A DNA stretch of 64,000 nt from Ruegeria sp. 6PALISEP08 (GCF_001238295.1 NZ_LGXZ01000004.1:186001-250000), one strand, 5' to 3'. Numbered from the stretch's first letter, positions 46,306 to 55,110 are shown. The notes: generated by a model from the letters alone, not told the origin. Translations and numbers: made by a program.

Positions 46306-48156
46306 ATGCTACGGATCGAAGATATCACCTACGCCGTTGAAGGTCGCCCGCTTTTTGATGGGGCATGCGCGACTATTCCCGATGGCCACAAGGTCGGCCT
46401 TGTCGGCCGGAACGGCACCGGGAAAACCACCCTGTTTCGCCTTATCCGGGGGGAGCTGGCGCTGGAATCCGGCAACATCTCAGTCCCGAAACGTGCGCGG
46501 ATTGGCGGTGTGGCGCAAGAAGTGCCTTCGTCAGAAGTGTCGCTAATAAACACCGTCCTCGCCGCTGATACTGAGCGCAGCGCATTGATGGCCGAATCCG
46601 ATAGCGCCGAAGACCCTGCGCGGATCGCCGAGATCCATACCCGGCTGGCCGACATCGATGCCTGGTCGGCAGAGGCGCGGGCGGCCTCGATCCTCAAGGG
46701 GTTGGGCTTTGACGACGAAGATCAACTGCGCCCCTGCTCGGATTTCTCGGGCGGTTGGCGGATGCGTGTCGCTTTGGCGGCGGTGCTGTTTTCGCAGCCC
46801 GATCTGCTGCTGCTGGACGAACCGACCAACTATCTGGACCTTGAAGGCGCGTTGTGGCTGGAAAGCTATCTGGCCAAGTATCCGCACACGGTGATCATCA
46901 TCAGCCACGACCGAGGGCTGCTGAACCGCGCGGTGGGGTCGATCCTACACCTGGAAGACCGCAAGCTGACCTATTACGCGGTGCCGTATGACAAATTTGC
47001 CGAGCGTCGCGCCGAACGTTTGGCCCAGGCGGAATCCGAGAACGCCAAGTCTAAGGCCCGCATCGCACATCTGCAAAGCTTCGTGGATCGGTTCCGTTAC
47101 AAGGCGTCCAAGGCCGTTCAGGCCCAATCCCGCCTGAAGATGATCGAACGCATTCAACTGGTCTCGACCCCGCAAGAGGCTGCCTTGCGCGCGTTTTCCT
47201 TCCCTGAGCCCGAGGAACTGTCGCCGCCGATCATCCAGATCGAAGGCGGCGTCACCGGCTATGGTGAAACCGAAGTGCTGCGTCGCCTGAACCTGCGCAT
47301 CGATCAGGATGACAGGATCGCCCTGCTGGGCAAGAACGGTCAGGGCAAATCGACGCTGTCCAAGCTTCTGTCCGACCGCCTGCCGCTGATGGCGGGCAAG
47401 ATGACCCGCAGTAACAAGCTGCGCATCGGCTATTTCGCGCAGCATCAGGTGGATGAACTTTACGTAGACGAAACGCCACTGGACCACCTGCGCCGTTTGC
47501 GACCGGATGAAGCGCCGGGCAAGTGGCGGTCCCGTCTGGCCGGATTTGGATTGAACGCGGATCAGGCAGAAACCAAAGTCGGTCGCTTGTCGGGTGGTCA
47601 GAAGGCACGCCTGTCGCTGTTGATCGCCACCATCGATGCGCCGCATATGCTGATCCTCGATGAACCGACCAACCACCTTGATATCGAAAGCCGCGAGGCT
47701 CTGGTCGAAGCGCTGACTGCTTATTCCGGTGCGGTTGTGTTGGTCAGCCACGACATGCACCTTCTGAGCCTTGTTGCTGATCGGCTCTGGCTGGTCTCAG
47801 AAGGAACTGTCAAACTGTTTGACGGCGACCTGGAAGCGTATCGTGCCATGCTGTTGTCTCGAGACAAGCCGGTGAAAGAAAAGCCTCAAGTCAGCAAACC
47901 TAAACGCCCCTCGCGCGAGGCGATGCTGACCCTGCGCGCCGATCTGCGCAAATGCGAGGACAGGATCGAAAAACTGACGGACATGCACGATAAACTCTCG
48001 GCCAAGCTGTCCGACCCGGCTTTGTATGAAGACGACAAGGTCAACGATCTGGAAACCTGGAACCGGAAATTTGCTGAAGTCACTGAGGCCATGCAAAAAG
48101 CCGAGGCCCTGTGGGTCGCAGCCGCCGAACGGCTTGAACAGGCAGAAACAGCATGA
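46306..48156 (+). CDS. ABC-F family ATPase (ribosome-associated)
   Basis: A 616-aa soluble ABC protein with two ATPase domains and no membrane part. Domain 1 (about 1-240) has GRNGTGKTTLF and FSGGWRMRVAL; domain 2 (about 310-530) has GKNGQGKSTLS and LSGGQKARLSLL; the linker helix pair lies at 240-305. A basic C-terminal extension and a coiled coil (about 540-616) resemble the Uup/EttA-like groups. ABC-F proteins act on the ribosome to relieve stalled translation or antibiotic block. It overlaps the ACT-domain gene by four bases. Confidence 0.93.
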   Translation: MLRIEDITYAVEGRPLFDGACATIPDGHKVGLVGRNGTGKTTLFRLIRGELALESGNISVPKRARIGGVAQEVPSSEVSLINTVLAADTERSALMAESDSAEDPARIAEIHTRLADIDAWSAEARAASILKGLGFDDEDQLRPCSDFSGGWRMRVALAAVLFSQPDLLLLDEPTNYLDLEGALWLESYLAKYPHTVIIISHDRGLLNRAVGSILHLEDRKLTYYAVPYDKFAERRAERLAQAESENAKSKARIAHLQSFVDRFRYKASKAVQAQSRLKMIERIQLVSTPQEAALRAFSFPEPEELSPPIIQIEGGVTGYGETEVLRRLNLRIDQDDRIALLGKNGQGKSTLSKLLSDRLPLMAGKMTRSNKLRIGYFAQHQVDELYVDETPLDHLRRLRPDEAPGKWRSRLAGFGLNADQAETKVGRLSGGQKARLSLLIATIDAPHMLILDEPTNHLDIESREALVEALTAYSGAVVLVSHDMHLLSLVADRLWLVSEGTVKLFDGDLEAYRAMLLSRDKPVKEKPQVSKPKRPSREAMLTLRADLRKCEDRIEKLTDMHDKLSAKLSDPALYEDDKVNDLETWNRKFAEVTEAMQKAEALWVAAAERLEQAETA

Positions 48157-48542
48157 CCACGCCCATCAAGGATACTAACGCCATGATTGCCGGTATGCGC
48201 CCTGTTTTACAGTCAGGCGAGTTTGCCTTTGCTTCCTGGCATCAAGACAAACCTTGGCCAGACGGTACGCGTGCCAGCTGTGTCGAGGCTGAGGGGTTAT
48301 CTCTCATCGTACCAATCAACCATGCACCGCAGGATGCCGTCGCAATGCGTTGCATCACGTTGCAGGTTCATTCTTCGCTGGAAGGTGTCGGTTTGACCGC
48401 AGCCGTTTCCAGCGCATTGGCTCAGGCAGGTATTCCCGCGAACATGGTCGCAGGGTATCACCACGATCACGTTTACGTCCCTTCAGATTCAGCACAAAAC
48501 GCCCTGAATATCCTGCAGGACCTGCAAAGGAGCAGCAAATAG
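48153..48542 (+). CDS. ACT-domain protein of unknown function
   Basis: A 129-aa protein resembling the small stand-alone ACT-domain family (COG3602/DUF2241-like), with FAFASWHQDKPW near the N-terminus, then EGLSLIVPINHA and the ACT-like strand-helix pattern ending in MVAGYHHDHVYVPSD. ACT domains bind amino acids, so it may be an amino-acid sensor. Start ATG overlaps the abc-F stop (ATGA), so the pair is translationally coupled. No enzymatic motif is visible. Confidence 0.78.
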   Translation: MTTPIKDTNAMIAGMRPVLQSGEFAFASWHQDKPWPDGTRASCVEAEGLSLIVPINHAPQDAVAMRCITLQVHSSLEGVGLTAAVSSALAQAGIPANMVAGYHHDHVYVPSDSAQNALNILQDLQRSSK

Positions 48543-48544
48543 CA

Positions 48545-49162
48545 ATGGACAGCGCATTCCTGATAACCGCGTTCACGACGCTATTTGTGGTCCTTGATCC
48601 ACCCGCGCAAACACCGATCTTTGTGGCACTGACTCAGGGCATGGACTGGAACACGCGCCGGTCCATCGCGGTTCGGGCGTGCCTGACCGCGGGCTTCATT
48701 CTGACCCTGTTCGCCGCGTTCGGTGAAGCTCTTTTGGGGTTTGTCGGCATCTCGATGGAGGCGTTTCGCGTTGCAGGGGGCGTTCTGCTGTTCCTGACCG
48801 CGCTCGACATGCTGTTCGAACGCCGCACCAAACGGCGCGAAAGCAGCGCCGAGGAAGAGGAACATCCGGACCCGTCCGTCTTTCCCTTGGGCATCCCGCT
48901 GATCGCCGGCCCCGGCTCGATTGCAACGATGATTCTGCTTGCGGGTCAGCAGCCCGGCATTCAGGGTCTTGCCGTTGTCATTGGCGTCATGCTTGTCGTT
49001 CTGGCGATGGTATTCGTGATGTATCTGACATCCGGCGCTGTGGCGCGTGTTCTGGGCAAGACCGGGCTGAATGTTCTGACCCGTTTGTTGGGTATGTTGC
49101 TGGCAGCGCTTTCGGTACAGTTCATTCTGGATGGCCTCAAAGCCTTTGGTTTTGCCGCATAA
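48545..49162 (+). CDS. MarC family integral membrane protein
   Basis: A 205-aa membrane protein with six predicted helices. MarC/UPF0056 features include FTTLFVVLDPPAQTPIFVALT and the second repeat FPLGIPLIAGPGSIATMIL, a typical inverted-repeat pair of re-entrant Pro/Gly segments. Function is unknown, despite the name from the mar locus. The open frame extends upstream to 48350 inside the ACT gene; the ATG at 48545 is the first in a proper position, with AAGGAG 11 bases upstream. Follows the ACT gene after two bases, so it is probably in the same transcript. Confidence 0.9.
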   Translation: MDSAFLITAFTTLFVVLDPPAQTPIFVALTQGMDWNTRRSIAVRACLTAGFILTLFAAFGEALLGFVGISMEAFRVAGGVLLFLTALDMLFERRTKRRESSAEEEEHPDPSVFPLGIPLIAGPGSIATMILLAGQQPGIQGLAVVIGVMLVVLAMVFVMYLTSGAVARVLGKTGLNVLTRLLGMLLAALSVQFILDGLKAFGFAA

Positions 49163-49204
49163 ACCCCCATATTGCGTAGTACTGGCTGAAGTGGGGATAC
49201 GCGA

Positions 49205-49786
49205 ATGGAAGGCGTAAATATCGGACAACTGGTCTATCTGGTCGCACTTGGCCTGGCGGTTGCGTTCTGGTTCGTTTCGCAAAATCGCCAGTCCCTGAAC
49301 AAGACGTTGCAGCAGGTGATGGCCTGGGTGTTCATCTTTGTTGGCGTCATCGCTGTTATCGGCCTGTGGGAAGACATCCGGTCTTCGGTTGTCCCCGCCC
49401 CGCAGATGACCGTTTCGGGCGAAACGATCGAGGTGCCCCGCGCCTATGATGGCCATTATTACCTGCCAGTTTTGGTGAATGGCGAGCCGATCAACTTTCT
49501 TGTCGACACCGGTGCCAGCCAGATCGTGCTGAGCGCACAGGATGCCGAACGCGCAGGCATCGACCCCAATCAACTGAACTATTTCGGACGCGCCCTGACC
49601 GCCAATGGCGAGGTGCGCACCGCTCCGGTCCGGCTTGAAACCCTGACTGTTGGCCCCATCACGGATCAAAACGTTTCAGCCTGGGTCAATGAGGGCGAGT
49701 TGCACAAGTCCCTGCTGGGGATGGATTACCTGCATCGGTTTTCGAATATCCAGTTTGCAGACGGGCGCATGATCCTGTCGCGCTGA
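49205..49786 (+). CDS. Retropepsin-like aspartic protease (TIGR02281-like)
   Basis: A 193-aa membrane-bound protease. Two N-terminal helices (about residues 8-24 and 38-55) precede a periplasmic retropepsin fold. The catalytic Asp101 is in FLVDTGAS, and a later GMDYLHRF matches the second conserved element of single-domain bacterial aspartic proteases. It would work as a dimer. Caulobacter PerP, a polarity-factor-cleaving protease, belongs to this type, but orthology is not shown. It starts 42 bp after marC. Confidence 0.9.
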   Translation: MEGVNIGQLVYLVALGLAVAFWFVSQNRQSLNKTLQQVMAWVFIFVGVIAVIGLWEDIRSSVVPAPQMTVSGETIEVPRAYDGHYYLPVLVNGEPINFLVDTGASQIVLSAQDAERAGIDPNQLNYFGRALTANGEVRTAPVRLETLTVGPITDQNVSAWVNEGELHKSLLGMDYLHRFSNIQFADGRMILSR

Positions 49787-49814
49787 CCTCTTTGGAATCG
49801 CATTCGATTATTGA

Positions 49815-49829
49815 GAACAAAATAGGAAC
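49815..49829. promoter_or_regulatory. LexA (SOS) box, alphaproteobacterial type
   Basis: GAAC (49815-49818) and GAAC (49826-49829) are separated by exactly seven bases. This direct repeat, also written GTTC-N7-GTTC, is the established LexA operator of Alphaproteobacteria. It ends 16 bp before the ImuA-like start codon, at or next to the promoter. Confidence 0.88.
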
Positions 49830-49845
49830 ATGCTAAACTGTCCGC

Positions 49846-50466
49846 ATGTCTGCCCATCTTCTCGATCAAAGACCCGCGCGCGCTGCTCCCGGGTTGAGCC
49901 TACATAATCAGATCACTCTGCAACTGGGCCGCGTGCATGAGGCATGTGGCCCAGCCCGACGTAGCTTTGCCATGTGGCTGGCCGGCCAGACACAGGGCCC
50001 GGTCTTGTGGATTTCCCCCACGTGGGAACCCGGCCAGCTAAACCCCGATGGGATGATGGCCTTTGCCGATCCGGCCCGGTTCATCTTTGTTCATCCCACC
50101 CGTGCCGAGGATCTTCTGTGGTGCATGGAAGAGGCACTGCGCAGCGGGGCGATCCCACTGATCATCGGCGACCTGCCGGGCGCGCCGGGTCTGACACCGA
50201 TACGTCGGATGCATCTGGCCGCAGAACAGGGCGGCACGATGGGGCGGGCTCCGCTTGGCCTGCTGCTGACCCCTGGTGACGGTGGCGCGCAAGGGGTCGA
50301 GACGCGCTGGCACATGGCTGCGGCCCATCAGGGCGAGGCCCGGCGCTGGACCCTGACCCGCCGCCGCGCACGCGCCCTGCCCCCGATCACATGGCAGGCC
50401 AGCATGACCGCCGCCCGCGCAGGGCTGGAGTTGATCCGGCCCCAGACCGATGATGCTTTGGGGTAA
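49846..50466 (+). CDS. ImuA-like protein, SOS-controlled, without adjacent imuB/dnaE2
   Basis: A 206-aa protein with a degenerate RecA-like core typical of ImuA, the accessory protein of ImuB-DnaE2 mutagenic repair. Segments matching that family by eye are GRVHEACGPARRSFAMWLA, GPVLWISPTWEP, DLLWCMEEALRSGAIPLIIGDL and the arginine-rich C-terminal stretch. No Walker A motif is present, as usual for ImuA. It is preceded by a perfect LexA box, so it should be induced by DNA damage. The usual partners are not encoded within this window; the next gene is yceI. Confidence 0.78.
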   Translation: MSAHLLDQRPARAAPGLSLHNQITLQLGRVHEACGPARRSFAMWLAGQTQGPVLWISPTWEPGQLNPDGMMAFADPARFIFVHPTRAEDLLWCMEEALRSGAIPLIIGDLPGAPGLTPIRRMHLAAEQGGTMGRAPLGLLLTPGDGGAQGVETRWHMAAAHQGEARRWTLTRRRARALPPITWQASMTAARAGLELIRPQTDDALG

Positions 50467-50707
50467 CACGGCAAATCGCTCACCCAAGATGTGATTGGCT
50501 AAACGCAGGGCACCACCCTAGCGTTTATGCACACGCAAAAGATGCACCTGGCCACCAGTGACCGCCATCTTTGCAAACAAGATCTGAATAAAAGGGACCA
50601 CCCGCGCGTTAACCAAGAGTTACCCCCAGCGCTCTAACGTCAAGGCACAGGCGCACACAACAAATTCGAACACCCCCGAAACACCAGCACAGGCAAGAGG
50701 AACCTTC

Positions 50708-51304
50708 ATGACCAGAATGACCAGACGGGCCGTGATAGCCGGGTTGGTGGCATGGCCGGCACTTACCTCTGCGCAGACCGCATTGATCCCTTACGCTCTG
50801 GCGTCCAAAGGCACATCGGTTGGATTCACCTTCGATCTGTCCGGGGTTTCGCAATCTGGCACGATGCCGATCCAATCGGCTACAATAAAACTGGACACAA
50901 AGCGTCTGCAAAACAGCAAAGTCGACGTGATCCTGAACGTTGCCAATGCGCGAACCAATTTACCGTTTGCGCGCGGCCCCATGCTGGGGGAAAGCGTGCT
51001 GAACGCCGATGCACATCCGACCATTCGCTTTACCTCGACCAAAATCCAACTCGGTCCGAGCGGGCGCATTTCGGACGGGGCCACCATTACAGGAGACCTC
51101 ACCGTGCGTGGCATAACCCACCCTGTGATCCTCGACGCCGCGCTGTACCGCCCGCCAGGCAGCGCAGCGGATGACCTCAACGCCCTTTCGATCCGCCTGA
51201 CAGGAACACTGGACCGCCACGCTTTTGGGGCCTCTGGCTATCCCGAACTGGTCGATGACACAGTCGGGCTGAACATCCGCGCCGAGATCACGCGCCAGAA
51301 CTAA
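50708..51304 (+). CDS. YceI family periplasmic protein
   Basis: A 198-aa lipocalin-like protein expected to bind a hydrophobic isoprenoid-type ligand. A signal peptide with a weak Tat-like MTRRAVIAGL covers residues 1-24. The mature part shows YceI elements: VGFTFDLSGV, LNADAHPTIRF, GDLTVRGITHPV and the final GYPELVDDTVGL. Shine-Dalgarno AGAGGAAC precedes the ATG. The 240 bp upstream (50467-50707) contain no gene. Confidence 0.9.
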   Translation: MTRMTRRAVIAGLVAWPALTSAQTALIPYALASKGTSVGFTFDLSGVSQSGTMPIQSATIKLDTKRLQNSKVDVILNVANARTNLPFARGPMLGESVLNADAHPTIRFTSTKIQLGPSGRISDGATITGDLTVRGITHPVILDAALYRPPGSAADDLNALSIRLTGTLDRHAFGASGYPELVDDTVGLNIRAEITRQN

Positions 51305-51370
51305 ACAACGAAACTGCAAAAAACGACACACGAGGGTCGATTAGACACGCGCAACCGGTCTGAGTGCGTT

Positions 51371-52606
51371 ATGCCTGACCTCACTATGCGCACGATCATT
51401 TCATTTGCCGCCCTGTTTCTTTCGGTCATTCTGCTGCAGCTCTCTACGGGCGGCGTGGGTCCACTCGATGCCATCTCGGGCATCACGCTGAATTTCACAA
51501 CGGAACAGATCGGTCTGTTGGGCTCGTCCCATTTTATCGGCTTTTTCGTCGGGTGCTGGTGGGCCCCGCGCCTGATGGGCAATATTGGGCATTCACGCGC
51601 TTTTGCCGTATGCACCGCATTGGGCTCAATGGGGCTTATTGGACACACTCTGACGGACGACCCTTACATCTGGGCCGCATTACGGATCGCATCGGGGACC
51701 TGTGTTGCGGGCAGCTATACGGTGATCGAAGCCTGGCTGAACGCCAAGGTCAACAACGAGACACGCGGGCGCGCCATGGGAACCTATCGGATTGTCGATA
51801 TGGGCGCGTCTCTTGGTGCGCAATTAATCATCGCGGTACTGCCGCCTGCGTCTTACGTTTCGTACAACCTACTGGCTATTTTGTGCTGTGCCGCGCTGCT
51901 GCCACTGACATTGACCAAAGCCAGCCAACCCAAAACACCCGACGCGCCGCGATTGCGTCCGAAACTGGCCTGGCGCAGCTCTCCTCTGGCGGTGGCAGGC
52001 GTGATCGTCGCCGCGCTCAGTTCGGCCTCTTTCCGCATGGTCGGCCCGGTTTACGGGCAAGAGGTCGGCCTGGGTGTCGATCAGATCGCCTTCTTCCTGG
52101 CCTCGTTCGTATTGGGTGGTGCGCTGGCACAATACCCCGTGGGCTGGTTGGCCGACAAATATGATCGGCGCTGGGTGCTGATCTGGCTATCTGCAGCTGC
52201 GGTGCTCAGTTGTGGAGTAACAATGATGGCAAGTGGCAGCGGGACCGTTGGTGTGATGTCGGCGGCAGTTTTCTTTGGCCTGACAACCTTTCCGATCTTC
52301 TCGGTCTCTTCCGCCCACGCAAATGACTTTGCCACTACCGAGGAACGTGTTGAACTATCGGCCGCGCTGATGTTCTGGTTTGCGCTGGGGGCCATCGCGT
52401 CGCCCTATATCTCGTCGACCTTGATCCAAAAGTTCGGCCCCGAAGCCCTATTTGCCTTCGTCGCATTTGGACATGCCTTCCTGATCATCTTTGGTCTGGC
52501 CCGGATGCGGTCGCGGCCTACACCAGATGAGCGTACGAACTACGTCTACGCTCCGCGGACTTCGTTCACGATAGGTCGGCTATTAAAACGGTCGCGGGAA
52601 AAGTAA
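51371..52606 (+). CDS. MFS transporter
   Basis: A 411-aa major facilitator with 12 predicted helices and no signal peptide. The first half shows FIGFFVGCWWAPRLMGNIGHSRAF (TM2 and a reduced motif A) and WLNAKVNNETRGRAMG, and the second half LADKYDRRWVL. This pattern resembles the YcaD/CsbX-like MFS group seen in alphaproteobacteria. Substrate unknown. It lies 66 bp after yceI and is closed by the hairpin at 52605-52633. Confidence 0.85.
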   Translation: MPDLTMRTIISFAALFLSVILLQLSTGGVGPLDAISGITLNFTTEQIGLLGSSHFIGFFVGCWWAPRLMGNIGHSRAFAVCTALGSMGLIGHTLTDDPYIWAALRIASGTCVAGSYTVIEAWLNAKVNNETRGRAMGTYRIVDMGASLGAQLIIAVLPPASYVSYNLLAILCCAALLPLTLTKASQPKTPDAPRLRPKLAWRSSPLAVAGVIVAALSSASFRMVGPVYGQEVGLGVDQIAFFLASFVLGGALAQYPVGWLADKYDRRWVLIWLSAAAVLSCGVTMMASGSGTVGVMSAAVFFGLTTFPIFSVSSAHANDFATTEERVELSAALMFWFALGAIASPYISSTLIQKFGPEALFAFVAFGHAFLIIFGLARMRSRPTPDERTNYVYAPRTSFTIGRLLKRSREK

Positions 52607-52633
52607 AAAGGGCCGGGAAGCACCCGGCCCTTT
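52605..52633. terminator. Bidirectional terminator between MFS and flotillin genes
   Basis: An 11-bp perfect stem AAAGGGCCGGG (52607-52617)/CCCGGCCCTTT (52623-52633) with a 5-nt loop. On the minus strand it runs into TTTTTAC and serves the flotillin operon; on the plus strand it has TTTC and would end the MFS gene less efficiently. Confidence 0.85.
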
Positions 52634-52657
52634 CAACCATTTCGAGGGACAGTTGCG

Positions 52658-53638
52658 TCAGTGCTCGGTACGCGATTCTTCTGCTGGTTCTTCAGCTTCT
52701 GCGGGCTCAACAGTCTGCTCCAGAGCACCGTTTACAACGCCGCCAACACCGTTTTCCATCGACAGGCCCAATTCTTCGCCCAGTTTCTTGAGCGCGGGCA
52801 TCTGGACGGCCATGCCCATGATTGAATCCAGCGCTTGGTTGACCACCGGCTTGTCGCTGTTCGCCGTGCCGCCGCCTGACGCACCGGCACCAATGCCACC
52901 GACCTGATGGATCTTGATCGAGTCGATCTTTTCGGCTGGTTTGACCATTTCCGAGATGATCGAGGGCATGGCTTCGATCCGCGCCAGATCTACCTTCATG
53001 CGGATTTGCGCGGCGGACAGAGCGTTGTCGGCCTCGACAATCGCACGTTTACCTTCGGCTTCGGCCAGCATGTCGTTCTTCTTGGCTTCGGCACGAATGT
53101 TGAGCGCGTCGGCATCGGCCTGAGCTTCCTCGCGCCGGGCTTCGGCACGGTCGGCGGCGGCCTCTTTCTCGGCCTGTGCAGCGAGGCGGATCGCGGTTGC
53201 CTGACGTTCTGCTTCGCGGGCAGCTTCGATCAGAACGATCTGCTTCTGACGTTCGGCCTCGGCCACTTCACGGGCGGTCACGACAGATTCGGTCGCTTTG
53301 GTCGCCTCAGCACGGGCCAGATCCGCCGACGCACGCGCGCGGCTTTCCTCTTCGGATTTCTGCGCGATGATGATCTGGCGCTCTTGCTCGGCCACTTCGA
53401 TTTCGCGCTCTTTGGAGATTTCCGCATCGCGGATCTTGCGCTCACGCTCGATCTCGGCTGCACGGATGGCTTCTTCACGGGCGATCCGGGCGCGTTCTGT
53501 TTCACGTACCGAGTCTTCGGTCCGCGCTGCAATCTCGGCCTCTTGGGCCACGCGCAGGGTTTCCACCATTTGCGTCTGTTCAATACGCGCCTGTTCTTCG
53601 TCCTTTTCGATCAATAGCTTCTGACGCTGTGCTTCCAT
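52658..53638 (-). CDS. Flotillin family protein, C-terminal part (frame-shifted from the N-terminal part)
   Basis: A 326-aa fragment that forms the coiled-coil tail of a flotillin/YqiK-like protein: a very charged E/A/R-rich helix (residues 1-215) and a C-terminal domain beginning near NALSAAQIRMK with a Gly-rich segment GGIGAGASGGG. It lacks the SPFH domain and any membrane anchor. Its first codon (ATG 53638) lies 28 bases before the end of the preceding ORF in the -1 frame. The two parts together have the usual flotillin length (about 560 aa). Either an indel split the gene or the tail is translated by re-initiation. Confidence 0.75.
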   Translation of the reverse strand: MEAQRQKLLIEKDEEQARIEQTQMVETLRVAQEAEIAARTEDSVRETERARIAREEAIRAAEIERERKIRDAEISKEREIEVAEQERQIIIAQKSEEESRARASADLARAEATKATESVVTAREVAEAERQKQIVLIEAAREAERQATAIRLAAQAEKEAAADRAEARREEAQADADALNIRAEAKKNDMLAEAEGKRAIVEADNALSAAQIRMKVDLARIEAMPSIISEMVKPAEKIDSIKIHQVGGIGAGASGGGTANSDKPVVNQALDSIMGMAVQMPALKKLGEELGLSMENGVGGVVNGALEQTVEPAEAEEPAEESRTEH

Positions 53639-54321
53639 CGCCGCACCTCGACCTCGGCATCCGCATCAATCTGCGCGCGCTCTTTCTTTGAAGTCGCGAT
53701 AACCTCGGCCAGCTTGCGCATACCCACCGCGTTAAACGCGTTGTTCTCATCCAAAGCTGCTAACGGGGTCTGGTCCAGCGCGGTCAGCGAGACGGATTCC
53801 AGCGACAGGCCGTTTTTCAGCAGATCCTCGGACACCGCATTCTGCACTTCCTGCACAAAGTCGGCGCGGTTTTCGTGCAAACCGTCCATGGTCATCTGAG
53901 CGGCCACGGCACGCAGACCGTCAATCAGCTTGCCTTCGATCATTTCGCGCAGCTGTTCGACGTCGAAAGTACGTGAGCCAAGCGTTTGGGCCGCGCGGGC
54001 GATCCCTTCTTCGGTCGCCATGACCGAGACGTAGAACTCAACACCCACGTCCACACGCATCCGGTCTTGAGTGATCAACGCGGCCTCGCCGCTGCGTTGC
54101 ACCTCAAGGCGCAGGGTCTTCATGTTGACCGGGCTGACCTCGTGGAGCAACGGCACGATGATAGCACCTGCATCCATAAAAACTTTCTTTCCGCCCTGCC
54201 CCGTCTTGACCAGACTGATTTCTCTTGTTGCCCGTTTAAAAAGTCGGGCCATCACAAGTCCGATGAACAGAATAACGGCTAAGACCACCGCAACATTAAT
54301 GACTAGGAATGAGAGTTCCAT
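53611..54321 (-). CDS. Flotillin family protein, N-terminal SPFH part (truncated by frameshift)
   Basis: A 236-aa ORF with an N-terminal membrane helix (about residues 5-25) and an SPFH/band 7 domain to about 210 (KVFMDAGAIIVPLLHEV, DVEQLREMIEGKLIDGLRAVA). The ORF ends in a non-homologous-looking tail RRWKHSVRSY just where the coiled coil should begin (DADAEVEVR). Continuation is found in the -1 frame from 53638. Flotillins organise membrane microdomains. The gene is preceded 34 bp upstream by a YqiJ-like gene, as in the E. coli yqiJK pair. A sequencing error is the simplest alternative to a real mutation. Confidence 0.8.
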   Translation of the reverse strand: MELSFLVINVAVVLAVILFIGLVMARLFKRATREISLVKTGQGGKKVFMDAGAIIVPLLHEVSPVNMKTLRLEVQRSGEAALITQDRMRVDVGVEFYVSVMATEEGIARAAQTLGSRTFDVEQLREMIEGKLIDGLRAVAAQMTMDGLHENRADFVQEVQNAVSEDLLKNGLSLESVSLTALDQTPLAALDENNAFNAVGMRKLAEVIATSKKERAQIDADAEVEVRRWKHSVRSY

Positions 54322-54355
54322 GCAAAATCCTCCGATTTAAGGGTTTGAAATTTGA

Positions 54356-55072
54356 TTAGTCTGACAAGCCGACCAGAACGAACCGGTCGCGCCGTCTGTC
54401 GCGCAGCACCAAAACCTCGGTGCCTTGCTCAAGGATGTCTTTGTCCTGCAGCGGCTCGGCCCGCAGGTGATGCGTGTTGCCGAACCGGTCCATCACCCGC
54501 ACCTCTGCCGCGCGCCCGCATGAAGCAGTCCCTTGCGAGATCACGCCCCGGCGGCGGGCCAGCATCCGTTCCGACATTGCCTCGGTCTCGGTCTTGGGCA
54601 ACAGCCGGGCAAAGACTGTGCCAAAGCCACGCGCAAACCACAGGCCAAACGCACCGGCAGGAATGGCCGCGATCCAACTGGGCAGGTCAAATCCCAGCTG
54701 ATCGCGCAGCGCCAGTTGCAGGCCGATACCCGACAGGCCGAAACCTGCCAACAGAACCACCAGCCAGATCATGAACGGTACTTTGCCGATCCCCAGCCAG
54801 GCCATCGGGCCTGCCGCGGCTGCCTGAGGTACATCCGTATCGATCTCGGCCAGTTCGAATTCGCTCAGATCGATATCTGCATCGATATCAAGATCGAAAT
54901 CCGCGGCATCCAGATCCGGGGCATCCACCACGTCCAGATCAACCTCGCCCTCACCCGCCAGCAAACTTCCCCCCAACACCAAAGCAATCAGCTCCAGTGC
55001 CAGCAGGCCGAACAACGGCGCAAGTGCCATTGTGAATGGTACAAATGCACCTTCGAGCAGGAAGTCGAACAT
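54356..55072 (-). CDS. YqiJ-like (OB-fold, DUF1449) membrane protein
   Basis: A 238-aa membrane protein related to E. coli YqiJ, a partner of the flotillin YqiK. Three hydrophobic helices are visible (about residues 10-35, 98-118 and 130-150), with an unusually acidic Asp-rich loop (about 42-80) between the first two, and a C-terminal OB-fold-like domain (RRGVISQGTASCGRAAEVRVMDRFG) typical of NfeD-like partners. The start at 55072 (MFDFLLEGAF) was chosen over 55111 because the latter would put the palindromic region inside the gene. A perfect palindrome lies 21 bp upstream. Confidence 0.83.
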   Translation of the reverse strand: MFDFLLEGAFVPFTMALAPLFGLLALELIALVLGGSLLAGEGEVDLDVVDAPDLDAADFDLDIDADIDLSEFELAEIDTDVPQAAAAGPMAWLGIGKVPFMIWLVVLLAGFGLSGIGLQLALRDQLGFDLPSWIAAIPAGAFGLWFARGFGTVFARLLPKTETEAMSERMLARRRGVISQGTASCGRAAEVRVMDRFGNTHHLRAEPLQDKDILEQGTEVLVLRDRRRDRFVLVGLSD

Positions 55073-55092
55073 CAATGAATGGCCCTCGTTAT

Positions 55093-55110
55093 TGTATACT
55101 TTAGTATACA
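55093..55110. promoter_or_regulatory. Palindromic operator TGTATACT-TT-AGTATACA
   Basis: Two perfect 8-bp arms with a 2-bp spacer, in the promoter region of the yqiJ-flotillin operon. A related half, GTATACAA, appears again at 55191. The symmetry and spacing fit a dimeric winged-helix repressor (PadR-, GntR- or MarR-like), but the protein is unknown. Confidence 0.55.
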
